From Carex sylvatica (Eukaryota > Streptophyta > Magnoliopsida > Poales > Cyperaceae), in contig CAXKVR010000188.1 in assembly GCA_964058845.1 (NCBI GenBank), positions 347,672 to 411,671 on the forward strand: a DNA stretch of 64,000 nucleotides, given 5' to 3'. Shown here piece after piece: positions 1 to 10,684 of the stretch; position 1 is the stretch's first letter, and every line of letters begins with the position of its first letter. The notes beneath the pieces were generated by a model that saw only the letters and a program-made list of their open reading frames with translations, made no database searches and was not told where the DNA came from. The position numbers and the translations under genes are program-made.

Positions 1-481
1 TGTTTCAGCTCTCAAAAGGTAAGTCTTCTGGTCCTAATGGTTTTCCAGCATAATTTTTCCAACACTTCTGGGATATTGTAGGAAAAGATGTGATCAATTG
101 TATTAAGGGCTTCTTCTCGGGTAGAGATATTGGGTGCATCAACCGAGCATTGATCACCTTAATACCAAAGAAACAAGGGGCATTCGAGATTTCAGAGTTT
201 AGACCAATTAGTGTTATTAACAGGGTACCCAAAGTTATCACCAAACTTTTGGCAAACCGTCTACAACCTCACCTCAGCACATTAGTATCAAATGCTCAAA
301 CAGCTTTTGTGAAAGGTCGGTCAATTATAGAGTCATTCTTAGTAGCTAGAGAATATCTTAATGTTTGTAATAAAATGAAGATACATTCAATTCTACTTAA
401 AAGTGGATTTTGCCAAAGCATTCGATACAGTGGATTGGTGTTATCTGACAAATCTAGTTATTGAACGAGGTTTCCCACCAA
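1..481 (+). pseudogene. LINE (non-LTR retrotransposon) reverse transcriptase fragment
   Basis: The plus strand encodes a piece of a plant LINE reverse transcriptase. Visible hallmarks are KSSGPNGFPA, then LITLIPKK, the FRPISVINRVPKVITKLLANR block and NAQTAFVKGRSI, which are the early fingers/palm blocks of the RVT domain. A stop codon lies near position 50 (between GFPA and FFQHFW), and frames change around 405-420 where the catalytic-site block would begin, so it is not functional. The ORF text stops at GFPP, directly before a CACTA-type terminus at 483, so the LINE was probably interrupted by that insertion. The family assignment is firm; its original extent is unknown because it runs off the left edge. 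Confidence 0.85.
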
Positions 482-482
482 A

Positions 483-800
483 CACTACAGCAAAATGAAC
501 CTTCTGCGACCGGCCAAATCGGTCGCAGAAGAGTAAAGCGCCGGTCGCAGAAGGTTATCAACGGTCGCAGAAGGCCAAAATCAGTCGCAGAAGAACCGGT
601 CGTAGTTGCTCCGTCGCTAATGACCCTCCAGCTGACGTCATCGGTCGCAGAAGGGTAAGGCGCCGGTCGCAAATGACCCCTATAGCGACCCATGAGATCG
701 GTTGCTGATGCTATATGCTGACGCTCCTCGAAGCCTATCTGCGACCGATAAATCGGTCGCAGAAGGGTCCAAAATCGGACGCAGAAGTGTGTGTTTTTTT
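483..800 (+). mobile_element. CACTA-type transposon terminus with subterminal palindromic repeats
   Basis: CACTACAGCAAAATG at 483 matches the standard start of plant CACTA (En/Spm) elements. It is followed by many copies of a 12-bp motif, CTTCTGCGACCG and its complement, at about 501-640, 645, 664, 738-770 and 779. Some copies are arranged as palindromes with a 5-8 bp loop. Such arrays are the usual transposase-binding subterminal repeats of this superfamily. No matching right terminus (ending in TAGTG) was found, so the element is truncated or its other end is unrecognisable. Confidence 0.7.
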
Positions 801-2075
801 TTTTTTTACGAAATGCACCAAACAAATATAATATTAAATCCATTTTTCTCCATACCCAATTAGTACGAAACGTAATTCACAAGTATTTAACATCAAATAT
901 CAAACTAATTCACAATCAAATATCAAACAGATTATTTCATCGAAATGTAACTATTACTCGTAATGCTTCAGATTATAAACTAAAAACAATAGTGCACTAC
1001 ATTGTTGACAATCCAATCAACTAAATCTCAATTATAAGATGATTTGGTTGAACCCCAATTTGTTATTAGACTATACCAATACACACAGAACAGAAAACAA
1101 ACAATTAGTGAAACTACTATATTTCAACTGCTTACTAAAAAGTGCATTCCATTGTTATCATTCAAAAATATTAAAATAAAAAAAGATAAGTTTGGTGAAA
1201 CAATTACACAAGCTGGGCACACAAATTTTGCCTTCGTTGTAATTCATCTTCCATGTTAATAGAACTCTGTTGGCCCTGTAAAGAAAGAGTCAACACTTAA
1301 AAAGAGAAAAAAAAAAAAAAAGATCACTGTTGCTATCATACGTTTGCAAATAGATGTAATTTTGTAATATTTGATGAATCAAGTCATGTAGGTCTAGATG
1401 ATGGAGCACTCAAAACCATAAACTATTAATAATGAACTCAGTAAAATTTCATACAAAATATTAAGGGACAATTTGGTCACTTTTTTTTAACTAAATTAGT
1501 GATATTTTAATTTGTTTCATGTTATTTGAATAACCAAAAAAACATTTAAAGAATTTTAATCCTTTTTTTCTCAAAATCTGGTCCTAATCTGTCTGTATAT
1601 TACCAAGATATAGGTTAAGATGTCATAGAGTTACTGTCAAAATTCTAACTCATTGCCTTCTAAAGTTGAAACCAGCTTGTAGCCACCTTTCCAACTAAAC
1701 AATTGTGCAGACATGATAGTACATAAAAATAAATACCGTGACAGAACAACAAACCTGAGACTTATTGCCTGGTACGTACGGAGCTATTATCACAAACAGC
1801 ATTGTCAGGAAAGGAAGATCCAATTCACCTAAATCATCAACGAAAACAAAAGGCATGCGTCAAGGGTTTCAAACTATTTCAAACTATATATCAAATTGCT
1901 CAAAGGTCAATTGGTTTCAAACTTGCAGAAAATTTGATACATGGCCTATATCAAAATAGCGAACATATCTACAATTTTGATAAAAGTGTTGTGTCGGTTT
2001 TTACTATTGCAAATAAGTTTCTTGTTTTTATAACCTATCCCAGAACTAATATGAATAATATAATAAAAATCAAAA
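801..2075. other. Unassigned AT-rich sequence
   Basis: Short ORFs on both strands (for example 1044-1259 and 1802-2086) show no recognisable domain. No terminal repeats, tandem array or promoter signature stands out. It may be CACTA interior or intron sequence of the coiled-coil gene remnant to the right. Confidence 0.5.
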
Positions 2076-2775
2076 GATGTCCTTAATATCAGCAATGACT
2101 TTGTCTACCACTTGAACTGGGAATTTCTTCCCACTTAGCTTCTTTCTTAGTTCAGCCACTTAGCTTATTTTCGTGCTGGTGCGCATGCATCTCTCTAACC
2201 ACACGACCTCACTCCGCATAACCAAATGTTGAAATTAAAAAGAACTTTACTGGTACAGAAAAAGGATAAAAAGCATTTTACTGGTACCAGTCAATAATAC
2301 AAAGGAAAGATAAAAGGAGCACTAAATTTTGGTAACAAAATAGTCGTATGACATTACGAAAACCTCCAAACCACAACCCTCTATTGGAAAAATGTGCCAA
2401 AGTAAATGAAATAAGGAAACAAAATGAAATAGTAGGAGCAACCTGCTCAGAGGTAGGTGAAGATACCCTCAATTGTTCATCTTTTTCCAGCAAGCAATTT
2501 TGAAGCTTACTGACCTCCTCTTCCATGCTCCTTGCCTTCAATTCAGCCTCCTAACATTGTCAATTTAATCATGACACTGTTAGTTGAAGGTTGTAGTGCA
2601 AAACAAATAACAAAAAGCATGCATCCTAAATGGAAAGATATTAACATGAACCAACCTACTTGTATATATAAATTGTAATAAGAAACCTACCATTACCAAC
2701 AGTCAAATTAAATTAAATTGTAACTAAGGAATGAAGAAGTGACTGACCTGTCTGGTTTTGATCTCTTTAGTAAAC
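2075..2775 (-). pseudogene. Exon remnants of a coiled-coil protein gene
   Basis: Three minus-strand segments look like consecutive exons. About 2745-2777 encodes NLFTKEIKTRQ followed by a GT donor. About 2447-2551 is bounded by TTAG and CAG/GTTGCT and encodes EAELKARSMEEEVSKLQNCL plus about 16 further charged residues ending SPTSEQ. About 2078-2155 encodes AELRKKLSGKKFPVQVVDKV and ends DIF before a stop. The glutamate/lysine-rich heptad character indicates a coiled coil. I do not recognise the parent. The piece is either a host gene broken by the MULE at about 2778 or a captured fragment. Confidence 0.45.
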
Positions 2776-3905
2776 AAGTTATCTTGTGAAATTTAAAGGG
2801 CTTGAGCCTAATGTCGTGACTTATGGACCATACATCACCGCAGTTGATTACTTGAGACTGGTGATCAGTATAGATGCAGCCTTCCTCTCTGGACGGTATG
2901 AGGGACGACTTTTGATGGCCTGCGGCTATGATGCCGATAATCAATTGTTGCCTCTAGCATTTACAATTGTACATAAGGAGAATGAAGAGAATTGGGGTTT
3001 TTTCTTACAGTGGTTTAGAATTCATGTGCTTGGTGTTAATAGATTCGTATGCGTTATATCAGACCAACACAAGGCGATCAAAGCTGCTTTGAAACCCGAA
3101 TACGAATGTGATGGGAATAATTTTGTCCACAGGTATTGTATCCAACATGTTGCTGATAACCTGGTGCAAGCGTGCGGGAAGGACAAATGGTACGAAACCA
3201 GGTTCAAACAAGGAGCCAAGAAGAAGAAGCCAAGAAGGCTGAAAGAGATGTTCGAAGATTTTGCCATGGTATGTCTAATATTATCTAAGTTATATCATTT
3301 TTGTTTCCTTGACATGCATATTTCATATAATTTTACTTTGTTCTATTGCAGCAAAATCCGAAGTGTAATGTTTTTTTAAAGAGAGTGGGCAAAGTACGTC
3401 CTAATGATGTCATAGAGCCGTCAAATTATGAGAAAATCTTTCAGACCTGTGATGGAGGATATCGATTTGGTATCATGACAACAAATGGCTCTGAGTCCCT
3501 AAACGCTGTCTTTAAGGAGGCCCGAATGTTGCCCGTGGCTGCACTTGTCGAGGAGACATTCTACAAGTGCAACAGGTGGTTTGTTCAACGGCGGCAGGCA
3601 GCGATGGAGCACAGCACTGCTTCTAAGCCTTTTTCCAAACGGGTACAAGATAAGATAAGCTTGCCAAACGGTGGAAGAAAGCTGTGAGTATGGATGTCAT
3701 CTCATACTCGCACGACGAAGGTAAGTACGAAGTCACGGGCCCAGAGGAATATGTCATAGTAGTCCAAACGCATGATGGAACTATGTCCATTATTCATAGA
3801 AAGTTCAAGTATATCGCGACATTCGAACCTGATAGTACAGTGGAATGTAGGCAGGTGCTCAGGCTGTGTCAGAATGTAGGCAGGACCCTGCAAGGATACA
3901 AATAA
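2776..3905 (+). pseudogene. Mutator-like (MULE) transposase, truncated and frameshifted
   Basis: This encodes the DDE catalytic core of a plant MULE transposase. Exon one (to 3268) contains LVISIDAAFLSGRYEGRLLM, then LLPLAFTIVHKENEENWGFF and VCVISDQHKAI, which hold the first two catalytic aspartates. An 83-bp intron (3269-3351, GTATGT...TTGCAG) leads in phase 0 to exon two, with YRFGIMTTNGSESLNAVFKE. A one-base frameshift near 3660-3672 separates SKRVQDKISL from MDVISYSHDEGKYEV, where the reading should continue as KRWKKAV. The N-terminal third is absent and no intact SWIM zinc finger follows (only STVECRQVLRLC). It faces the PMD gene in a tail-to-tail layout like mudrA/mudrB of maize MuDR. 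It is a non-functional remnant. Confidence 0.88.
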
Positions 3906-4175
3906 TTCAATTCGGGCTAACTAACGTACTTTACCGAAGGAGAAAATTTTAACTAACTTGACGTAAAATAAAGAATGCCGAACCTGAGGAAGCTCCGGGG
4001 ATCCAGCCTGGTGCTCAGGCTGTGTCGGCATGTAGGCAGGACCCTGCAAGGATACAAATAATTTAATAAATTTTTAACTAACTAAATTTTAACTAACTTA
4101 CTTTACTGAAAGAGAAAATTTTAACTAACTTGACATAAAATAAATAATACCGAACCTGAGGAAGACACGGACGTC
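3854..4175. repeat. Tandem duplication (~156-172 bp unit) at the convergent gene ends
   Basis: The block beginning GGTGCTCAGGCTGTGTC at 3854 is repeated at 4010. The shared CGAACCTGAGGAAG segment falls at about 3979 and 4151. The unit contains the last codons of the transposase remnant and the last exon boundary of the PMD gene on the other strand, so both 3' ends are duplicated. About 16 extra bases in copy two account for the differing period. Confidence 0.85.
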
Positions 4176-6382
4176 CATACTGGTCAAAATAGGCGTGCCA
4201 ACTGGACATGCCCAGAACCCAACGGTGATAGTCCCACTCTGGCTGGTCTGCGGACTCTGGTGGCATATCAACAGTCATAACAAGTGGTGCACCGGGCTCA
4301 TCCCTATGTACTCTGCGCCAATCGATGTCCTCTCCGGCGTCTCTGAGCATCGTGACTAGCTTGGCATCATGGTCGTGGCCCTCAATGCAAGGCGCAAAGT
4401 AGTTCAACATTGTGTGTCCAAAAGCCCTGAAGCCACGCTTTTCAAGACAAACGATTGAATGTGCTCCACCTTTAATCGCTAGTAGCAACTAAAAAAATTA
4501 AAATAAGAAACATTAGAAAAAAAGGTTAAAAAGGTGGTCAAAATGAGTTGTTTTAGGTGCATTACTTACATCGCGAGCACCTTTCCTGCCGGTGGGGGTA
4601 TAACCATCATCTTCGAAGATCTTGGAGCGAAGATAATTGCCGTAATCTCCCTCAAGATACACGGATGCCATGCCGACCCGCAGGTACCAAGCCTGATATC
4701 TCAGTAGGGGAGACCCCTGGAGCTGCGTCTCATAATCCCCCGACATCTACCACAAGTTCTCCCTCATGGTCCCTGCTCTGTCGTAGTGCTCCAGGAAAGC
4801 CGTACTCCAATCTTTATCGGCGTGATTACCGTGGTACGTCCTGTAATTAATATGTTAGATGTAATTTAGTGTTTACAACAACTAATATTAAATACAAAAT
4901 CCAAGAAAAACAAAACTTGTACGTACCCGTGTAGCCTCATGATGATAGATCTCGGGATGTCTGGATCTGCGGGGATGAGTGGAGGAAGTCCAAACTGACG
5001 GAGCACCCGGTCTGGATAGTGATACTCCACTATCCAGAAGCAAATCAGCGGACCCCTGTAGAGCCACATCTCCTCATCATCTGATACAATCTGTGGCAGC
5101 CTCCCCTCATAATATGACTCAGCGTACGGAGTCCAGCTCACCTGCCTGTCACCCAGACTCTGCAACTGACCACGGACCAACCTGATGCCTGCTGGCTTTC
5201 TGTGAGGCGCGTCCACGTAGTGGTGATCCCCGTACCATTTCTTGCCAAATGCCGGGTGATATGCATCATTGAGCTCTCCCGAATATAGTGACTCATTCTG
5301 CACGGGAACCGCCACTGGTATGCGCAACCATGACCAATGCTGCAGTAGAAGTGTCGGCCCGTACATCTTCTTATTTTTAGGCTGCAATTTGAAGAATATT
5401 AGACGTCGGAACAAGTTAATTTTTTAAAATAAGACAACAATAACATACTGACCTTGCAAGCATGGCACAGGTTGGAGTAAAGATGTGCTAGGACGGCCCC
5501 ACCCCAGTTGTACCTTCTTAACGACCCAAGGTCTCGCAACAGCTCCAGATACATAATCGGAATGGCATCACCGCTCGAATCAGGAAACATGACAGAACCA
5601 AATAGGTCCATCACGAAAGCTCGTGTGTATCTGAAATGTCAAAATTAGGGACCAACTTATTTTTTGCAATGAGATAAAGTACAAAATAAATATATATATA
5701 TATATAATGGTTTGTATAAGTACCTCTCAATGTCATGCTGCGTGGATCGCCAATGCAAACCTCGATCGGCGAACAGAGCTCGCAGCGCCGTCTTCTTCAA
5801 ATGAAATCTCGATCTCCCACCATTATCACGTATATATGGCTCTGCTCCCAACAGCTCTGCGAGGCTGGCATTAATCATGTTCTCATCAGTGGGGTCAGAT
5901 ATGCCACTGATGGGCACGCCCTGGATAGGCAAACCCCAAAGGACACTCACGTCCTGGAGAGTCACTGTCATCTCTCCGAACGGTAAATGGAATGTGTGTG
6001 TCTCGGGGCGCCATCGCTCCACTAGTCTCTAATATATCGACCAAATGGTACAACCCCAGATTTTGTAGATATGGGTCCATCAGAGAGTAGTAATGCATGC
6101 CATAAATACTTGCTTTCTAGAGACTCCTGACTCTGCTAACAACATAAAAATCTGAAAATATGAGAACTCTAAAAAAATTTAACGTAAAAAAAAGGAAAAA
6201 ATAAAGTAATCACGTACCTCTCGGGATGCTAGTGAGACTCGATGCTCACTGTGAGGTATCCATAATAATGGACTGAAATGCTCCGTGCTATCTACAGGAA
6301 TGGGCTCATCAATAGGGTCAGGTGGTGGTGGTCTCCTAGGACGTCCCCTAGCCATCCTACGTTTGGAAAAAAAATTAGACAT
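4156..6382 (-). pseudogene. Plant mobile domain (PMD, MAIN-like) protein of a MULE, broken
   Basis: Six minus-strand exons can be spliced: 6382-6218, 6116-5724, 5630-5453, 5381-4927, 4840-4570 and 4488-4156, all with GT-AG borders. Exon 1 gives MSNFFSKRRMARGRPRRPPP. Exon 2 holds the family signature LVERWRPETHTFHLPFGEMT, then VTLQDVSVLWGLPI. Exon 4 holds WLYRGPLICFWIVEYHYPDR and VLRQFGLPP. These match the PMD of MAIN/MAIL1-type proteins, which also occurs inside plant transposons. Breaks: a frameshift near 6025-6045 (LYHLVDI to RLVERW) and an in-frame TAG near 4745 (MRENLW then MSGDYE). It converges on the MULE transposase and is probably the second gene of that element. The function of PMD in transposons is not established. 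Confidence 0.85.
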
Positions 6383-6385
6383 GCT

Positions 6386-7655
6386 ACAATTGGCTAAAAT
6401 AAGCTCATTCCGGTGAAAATATGATAAAATAAGCTAATTAAGATACAAAAATACAAAACTACGCTAGTAAGAATAAAAAATATTATTCGGTCAAAATATG
6501 AAGACCCAAGCAAAAATATACTAAATATGCTACAATACACTAATTTCGGTAAAATGTGCTAAAATACGTTAATTATGGCAAAAATATACTCAAATATGCT
6601 ACAATACGCTAATTTCGGTAAAAATATGCTACAATTCGTTAAAATGAAAAAAATATGTTATTCGGCTAAAATATGCTAAAACCAGCAAAAATATACTAAA
6701 ATAATATATTTGCGGTAAAAATAGGCTAAATTACGTTAATATGAAAAAAAAGGTTATTCTGACAAAATATACTAAAATATGCTAAAATACAATAAGTACG
6801 GTAAATTGTGCTAAAATACGTTAATTATGGCAAAAATTTACTCAAATATGCTACAATACGCTAATTTCGGTAAAAATATGCTACAATTCGTTAAAATGAA
6901 AAAAATATGTTATTCGGCTAAAATATGTTAAAACCAGCGAAAATATACTAAAATAATATATTTGCGGTAAAAATAGGCTAAATTACATTAATATGAAAAA
7001 AAAGATTATTCTGACAAAATATACGAAAATATGCTAAAATACAATTATTACGGTAAAATGTGCTAAAATACATTAATTATGGCAAAAATTTACTCAAATA
7101 TGCTAAAATACGCTAATTTCGGTAAAAATATGCTACAATTCGTTAACATGAAAAAAATATGTTATTCGGCTAAAATATGCTAAAACCAGCGAAAATATAC
7201 TAATATACGCTAAAATATGCTACAATACGCTAATTACGGTCAAATTATGCTAAAATACGCTAATTACAGTCAAAATTTTGGACTAAAAATTTCAAAATGA
7301 AATTAAAACTAACTTTGATACCTCAATTATCATTAATTACAACTAAATTTGGTACCTACATTAACACTAATTACTACTAAATTTAGTACTTAAATTATTT
7401 AACCCTAATTAATACTAATTACGGCCAAATTTTGAACTAAATAATTCAAAATAAAATTAAAACTAACTTTGGTACCATAATTATCACTAATTTCAAATAT
7501 TTTTGGTACCTACATTGACGCTAATTACCACTAAATTGGTACCGTAATTAAATAATCCTAATTATAACTAATTAGCACTAACTAACTTAATTTGACTAAT
7601 CTATAATTTTTTTACACTACAAATGAAATTTCAAAAATATATAGGGACTTACTTG
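6386..7655 (-). other. Probable 5' leader intron of the PMD gene, tandem-repeat rich
   Basis: On the minus strand a donor TTGCAA/GTAAGT lies near 7655 and an acceptor TTGTAG near 6384, just before the first ATG at 6382. The enclosed 1.27 kb is AT-rich and built largely of repeats such as AAATATGCTAAAATACGCTAA. This suggests a long intron in the 5' untranslated region. The splice sites are read by eye only. Confidence 0.5.
6577..7200. repeat. 252-bp tandem repeat, about 2.5 copies
   Basis: The unit beginning GGCAAAAATWTACTCAAATA starts at 6577, 6829 and 7081, giving an exact period of 252 bp. The third copy breaks off near 7200. Each unit is itself made of shorter degenerate AAAATATGCTAAAATACG motifs, pointing to expansion from a ~27-30 bp seed. 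Confidence 0.9.
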
Positions 7656-7762
7656 CAAATTGGAAGAAGAGAGAAGAAGAGAGGAGAAATTCGGGTGGGG
7701 AGGAGAGAGAGTGAGATTTTTAGAAAATGAATTGTGAGGAGAGAGAAACAGCTGTTGGGGGG

Positions 7763-7770
7763 TATTTATA
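7763..7770 (-). promoter_or_regulatory. TATA box of the PMD transposon gene
   Basis: TATAAATA on the minus strand lies about 110 bp upstream of the putative leader-intron donor. It is followed, in the direction of transcription, by a purine/pyrimidine-biased leader (GAGAGA tracts on the plus strand). This is the expected spacing for a pol II start near 7735. Confidence 0.55.
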
Positions 7771-7774
7771 GATC

Positions 7775-7930
7775 CGGACCGCCAATAAATGGGGCGGTTA
7801 GGAATTAAAATTTCGGACCGCCGAAAAATGAAGCGGTTAGGAATTAAAATTTCGGACCGCCGAAAAATGAAGCGGTTAAAAATTTTAATTCAGGACTGCC
7901 GAAAAATGAGACGGTTAGAGAATTTTTAAA
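7775..7930. repeat. Four 39-bp tandem repeats upstream of the PMD promoter
   Basis: CGGACCGCC...GCGGTTAGGAATT units start at 7775, 7814, 7853 and 7892 with an exact 39-bp period. Each unit contains GGACCGCC and GCGGTT as a loose inverted pair (compare CCGCC with GGCGG). They lie directly upstream of the TATA box and resemble transposase-binding subterminal repeats. No counterpart was found at the left side of the element. Confidence 0.85.
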
Positions 7931-8040
7931 ATTCCAGCTCCAGTTATTCTTAATAATTTGTTTTTTTCTTTCAATATTTTTAAAAATGTTGGTCTCTCAC
8001 GTGTCAGAGATGGAACTGGTTTTTTTGGAGATATGCAAAT

Positions 8041-8251
8041 GAGATAGGAGTAGGTCCGATGCCCATTGGACCTACTTTTAGGTTCGATGGATTCTACACC
8101 GTATGATTAGCATTAAGATTTGTGAACACGGAAATTGATAAAAACTCGCACAGATTTTAATACAGATTGAACGAATCTTGATGTATTTGGACGGTCACAA
8201 CACCCATCGAACCAAAGTAGGTCCAATGGGCATCGGACCTACTCCGACTCC
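8041..8251. mobile_element. 211-bp MULE-type MITE with perfect 9-bp TSD
   Basis: Terminal inverted repeats of about 48 bp (GAGATAGGAGTAGGTCCGAT on the left, the complement of ACCTACTCCGACTCC on the right) enclose an unrelated centre. The 9-bp direct repeat TATGCAAAT flanks it exactly at 8032-8040 and 8252-8260. A 9-bp duplication is diagnostic of Mutator-like elements. There is no coding capacity. Confidence 0.9.
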
Positions 8252-8260
8252 TATGCAAAT

Positions 8261-9331
8261 AGGAAATTTTCTGGTTTGAAACTTTCTATGTTGTCAGACG
8301 AAATACACTATCCTTTTTACTATATTACCACACTGCCGATCTTCTATGGCAAATACAAGCAGCGTCTCGTATTGTAGATCATCGATAATGAATTAAATAT
8401 GCACTGACTGTCTCGTATTGTAATTTCGAATTATTTTCGAATTATACCTGAATCACGAATTTTTGTCTCTACCGAACCGAACCCAAATAATTCATTTGTT
8501 ACTATGAATATAAGCAGTACGAGAGAGCTTTTCTTTTGTTGTAAATAAATAATAGTTGTATGTGAGCTTTTGTAAATACTTTTTTAATCATCAATAGAAT
8601 TGACAGTTTTGAGCTGTCTTTCAAAAAAAGATACTTCAACGAGCTCTATCAATCTAACTAAGCTTTATATATACAGATCAGCAAATCAAATTTGAATGAA
8701 ATTACTATATCGATTTTAAAATACGAGCTTAATTTTAAAATTCATTGGATTGAATTCAAATAACACAAGTTAAAATTATTAACGTTAATCTACTTGATGA
8801 GGGAAGTTTATATTACAATTTTTTTTTTTTTAAATTTGTATTACAACAAGAGCTCGAAAATTAATGAAAGATGAACACACCAAAATAATTCATTTCAAAT
8901 CTCTAAATGTTATAAAAACAAACTCATTTTTTATTTAAATGCAGTTTTTAGCTCATCCAAATAGATAGATTTAAATTTGTTTGTTCGAATTCAGTCTGAT
9001 AATATTTAAAGTTAAAACTCAAAAAGATTTCTTTAGTTCAAATTCATGCTAGCTTTAATTCATCAAAAAAATTAATCATATCCTCTGTTTTTTTAGAGTC
9101 GACCTACGAGTCCTCTAATTTACCGTTATCCAATTAATATCTATTTAAGTAAAAATACATAGTTATTAACTACTAGAAGTTTAATCATTTTTTATATATA
9201 AATTAATATAAATGTATATAAAATGATAAAATTTTACTAGTTAATAATTATATTTTAGTGAACATAACGGATGAACAACAGGTGGATGGACGCTCTCTTT
9301 TTCACATTTTATATTTTTCTTCCGTGCAACC
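8261..9331. other. Intergenic AT-rich sequence
   Basis: No ORF, repeat structure or motif that I can support was seen here. Confidence 0.5.
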
Positions 9332-9340
9332 TCATTCATG

Positions 9341-9641
9341 TCGAAATTTTTATTAATACTCAAAAATTCTATCAAATTATTGAATCTATCCAATTTTGAG
9401 CGGAATCTCGAATAATGCCCTGTCCAGTTAATAAATAACCGGACTGATTGATTTTGTCCGATTAATAAATAACTGGACAGGATCTACCCCATTCAAAAAT
9501 TGTGTTCGGTTAATAATTAACCGGACAAAATCAATCAGTTCGGTTATTTATTAACTGGACAGGGCATTATTCGAGATTCTCCTCAAAATTGGATAGATTC
9601 AGTAATTTGAATGAATTTTTGGACACTAATAAAAATTTCGG
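9341..9641. mobile_element. 301-bp foldback element with 9-bp TSD
   Basis: The two halves are inverted copies of about 120-145 bp each. The left arm starts TCGAAATTTTTATTAATA and contains AATGCCCTGTCCAGTTAATA; the right arm is the near-complement and ends in TTTCGG. The 9-bp direct repeat TCATTCATG flanks it at 9332-9340 and 9642-9650. It is a non-autonomous MULE-like foldback. Confidence 0.9.
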
Positions 9642-9755
9642 TCATTCATGCGTATCCTAATTAAAATTGTTTTATAATATATGCACCTGAAAGTTTCGGA
9701 ATTAATTTTGGAAAATATGATTGAGATCCGTCATAGAAATAGGCTGTTCTCAAAT

Positions 9756-9793
9756 AGCATAGAGTCTATTTGAAGTTTGTTATGGATCTCAAT
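9756..9793 (+). repeat. Left half of a ~48-bp host repeat split by the 7.8-kb element
   Basis: CAAATAGCATAGAGTCTATT...GGATCTCAAT here is repeated at about 17571-17618 beyond the far end of the large element. The simplest reading is a pre-existing tandem pair, with the transposon inserted into its second unit. Confidence 0.7.
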
Positions 9794-10149
9794 CTCAAAT
9801 AGGATTTTTTTTTTAAAATTTAATTACTTTTATAACTTTCAACATAACAAACTCCTTTGATCGGTTTTTAGAAAAATAGTCTCCACCGATTTATAGGATC
9901 GGTGGAGCAATAAAATTCATAGCTCCACCAATTTTTATCCATTTTTGCACTCAGAAAAGGAAAGCCGCAGAAAATCTGAATTTTTTTCTCTCTACACCGA
10001 TCCTACGGATCGGTGTAGGCTTCGATTTTTTTTTTTTTTTTTTGCAGAGGCACCTGAAGAGTATATGTGAGTAGATTATATGTGAGTACAATTTAAGTAG
10101 CTAATTTAGTTGTCTGTTTGTAAATTAAATAAAAATGTCTAAATAAAAA

Positions 10150-10560
10150 TATTAACATAATTAAATTTGTTATGAATAGGTTAGATTTTATTTTTGAAAT
10201 TCGGATTTATTTTTAATAAGTTAAAAAAATATGTTAGATTTATTTTTTTTGAATATGTGAAGTAATTAGATTTATTTTGAATAGGTTAGATTTTATTTTT
10301 GAAATTCAAATTTATTTTTAATAGGTTAAAAAAATATTTTAGATTTTTTTTTTAATATGTGAAGTAATTAGATTTATTTTGAATAGGTTAGATTTTATTT
10401 TTGAAATTCAGATTTTTTTTTAATAGGTTAAAAAAATAGGCTAGATTTATTTTTTTGAATATATGAAGTAATTAGATTTGTTTTTAAAAATGTTAGATTT
10501 ATTTTGAATAGGTTATATTTATTTTGAATATGTTATATTTATTTTTGAAATATATATTCA
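10150..10560. repeat. ~104-bp AT-rich tandem array, block 1
   Basis: About four units of a ~102-104 bp sequence containing GAAGTAATTAGATTTATTTT and GTTAGATTTTATTTTTGAAA. The GAAGTAATTA anchor recurs at 10259, 10361 and about 10465. The same unit forms block 2 to the right of the hAT-like island. Confidence 0.85.
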
Positions 10561-10684
10561 TAAAAGAAATTATTCAGATTTTAAAAGTCGAATGTGAATA
10601 AAATAGTAACTTGGTGTTTTTTTTAATAATCATTAGCATTTATCTTATATGTATATGACTATATGTATATATAATGTAATATAT

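Noticed and set aside
3022..3267. 81-residue ORF antisense to the MULE transposase
   Set aside because: Shadow frame of the transposase coding sequence.
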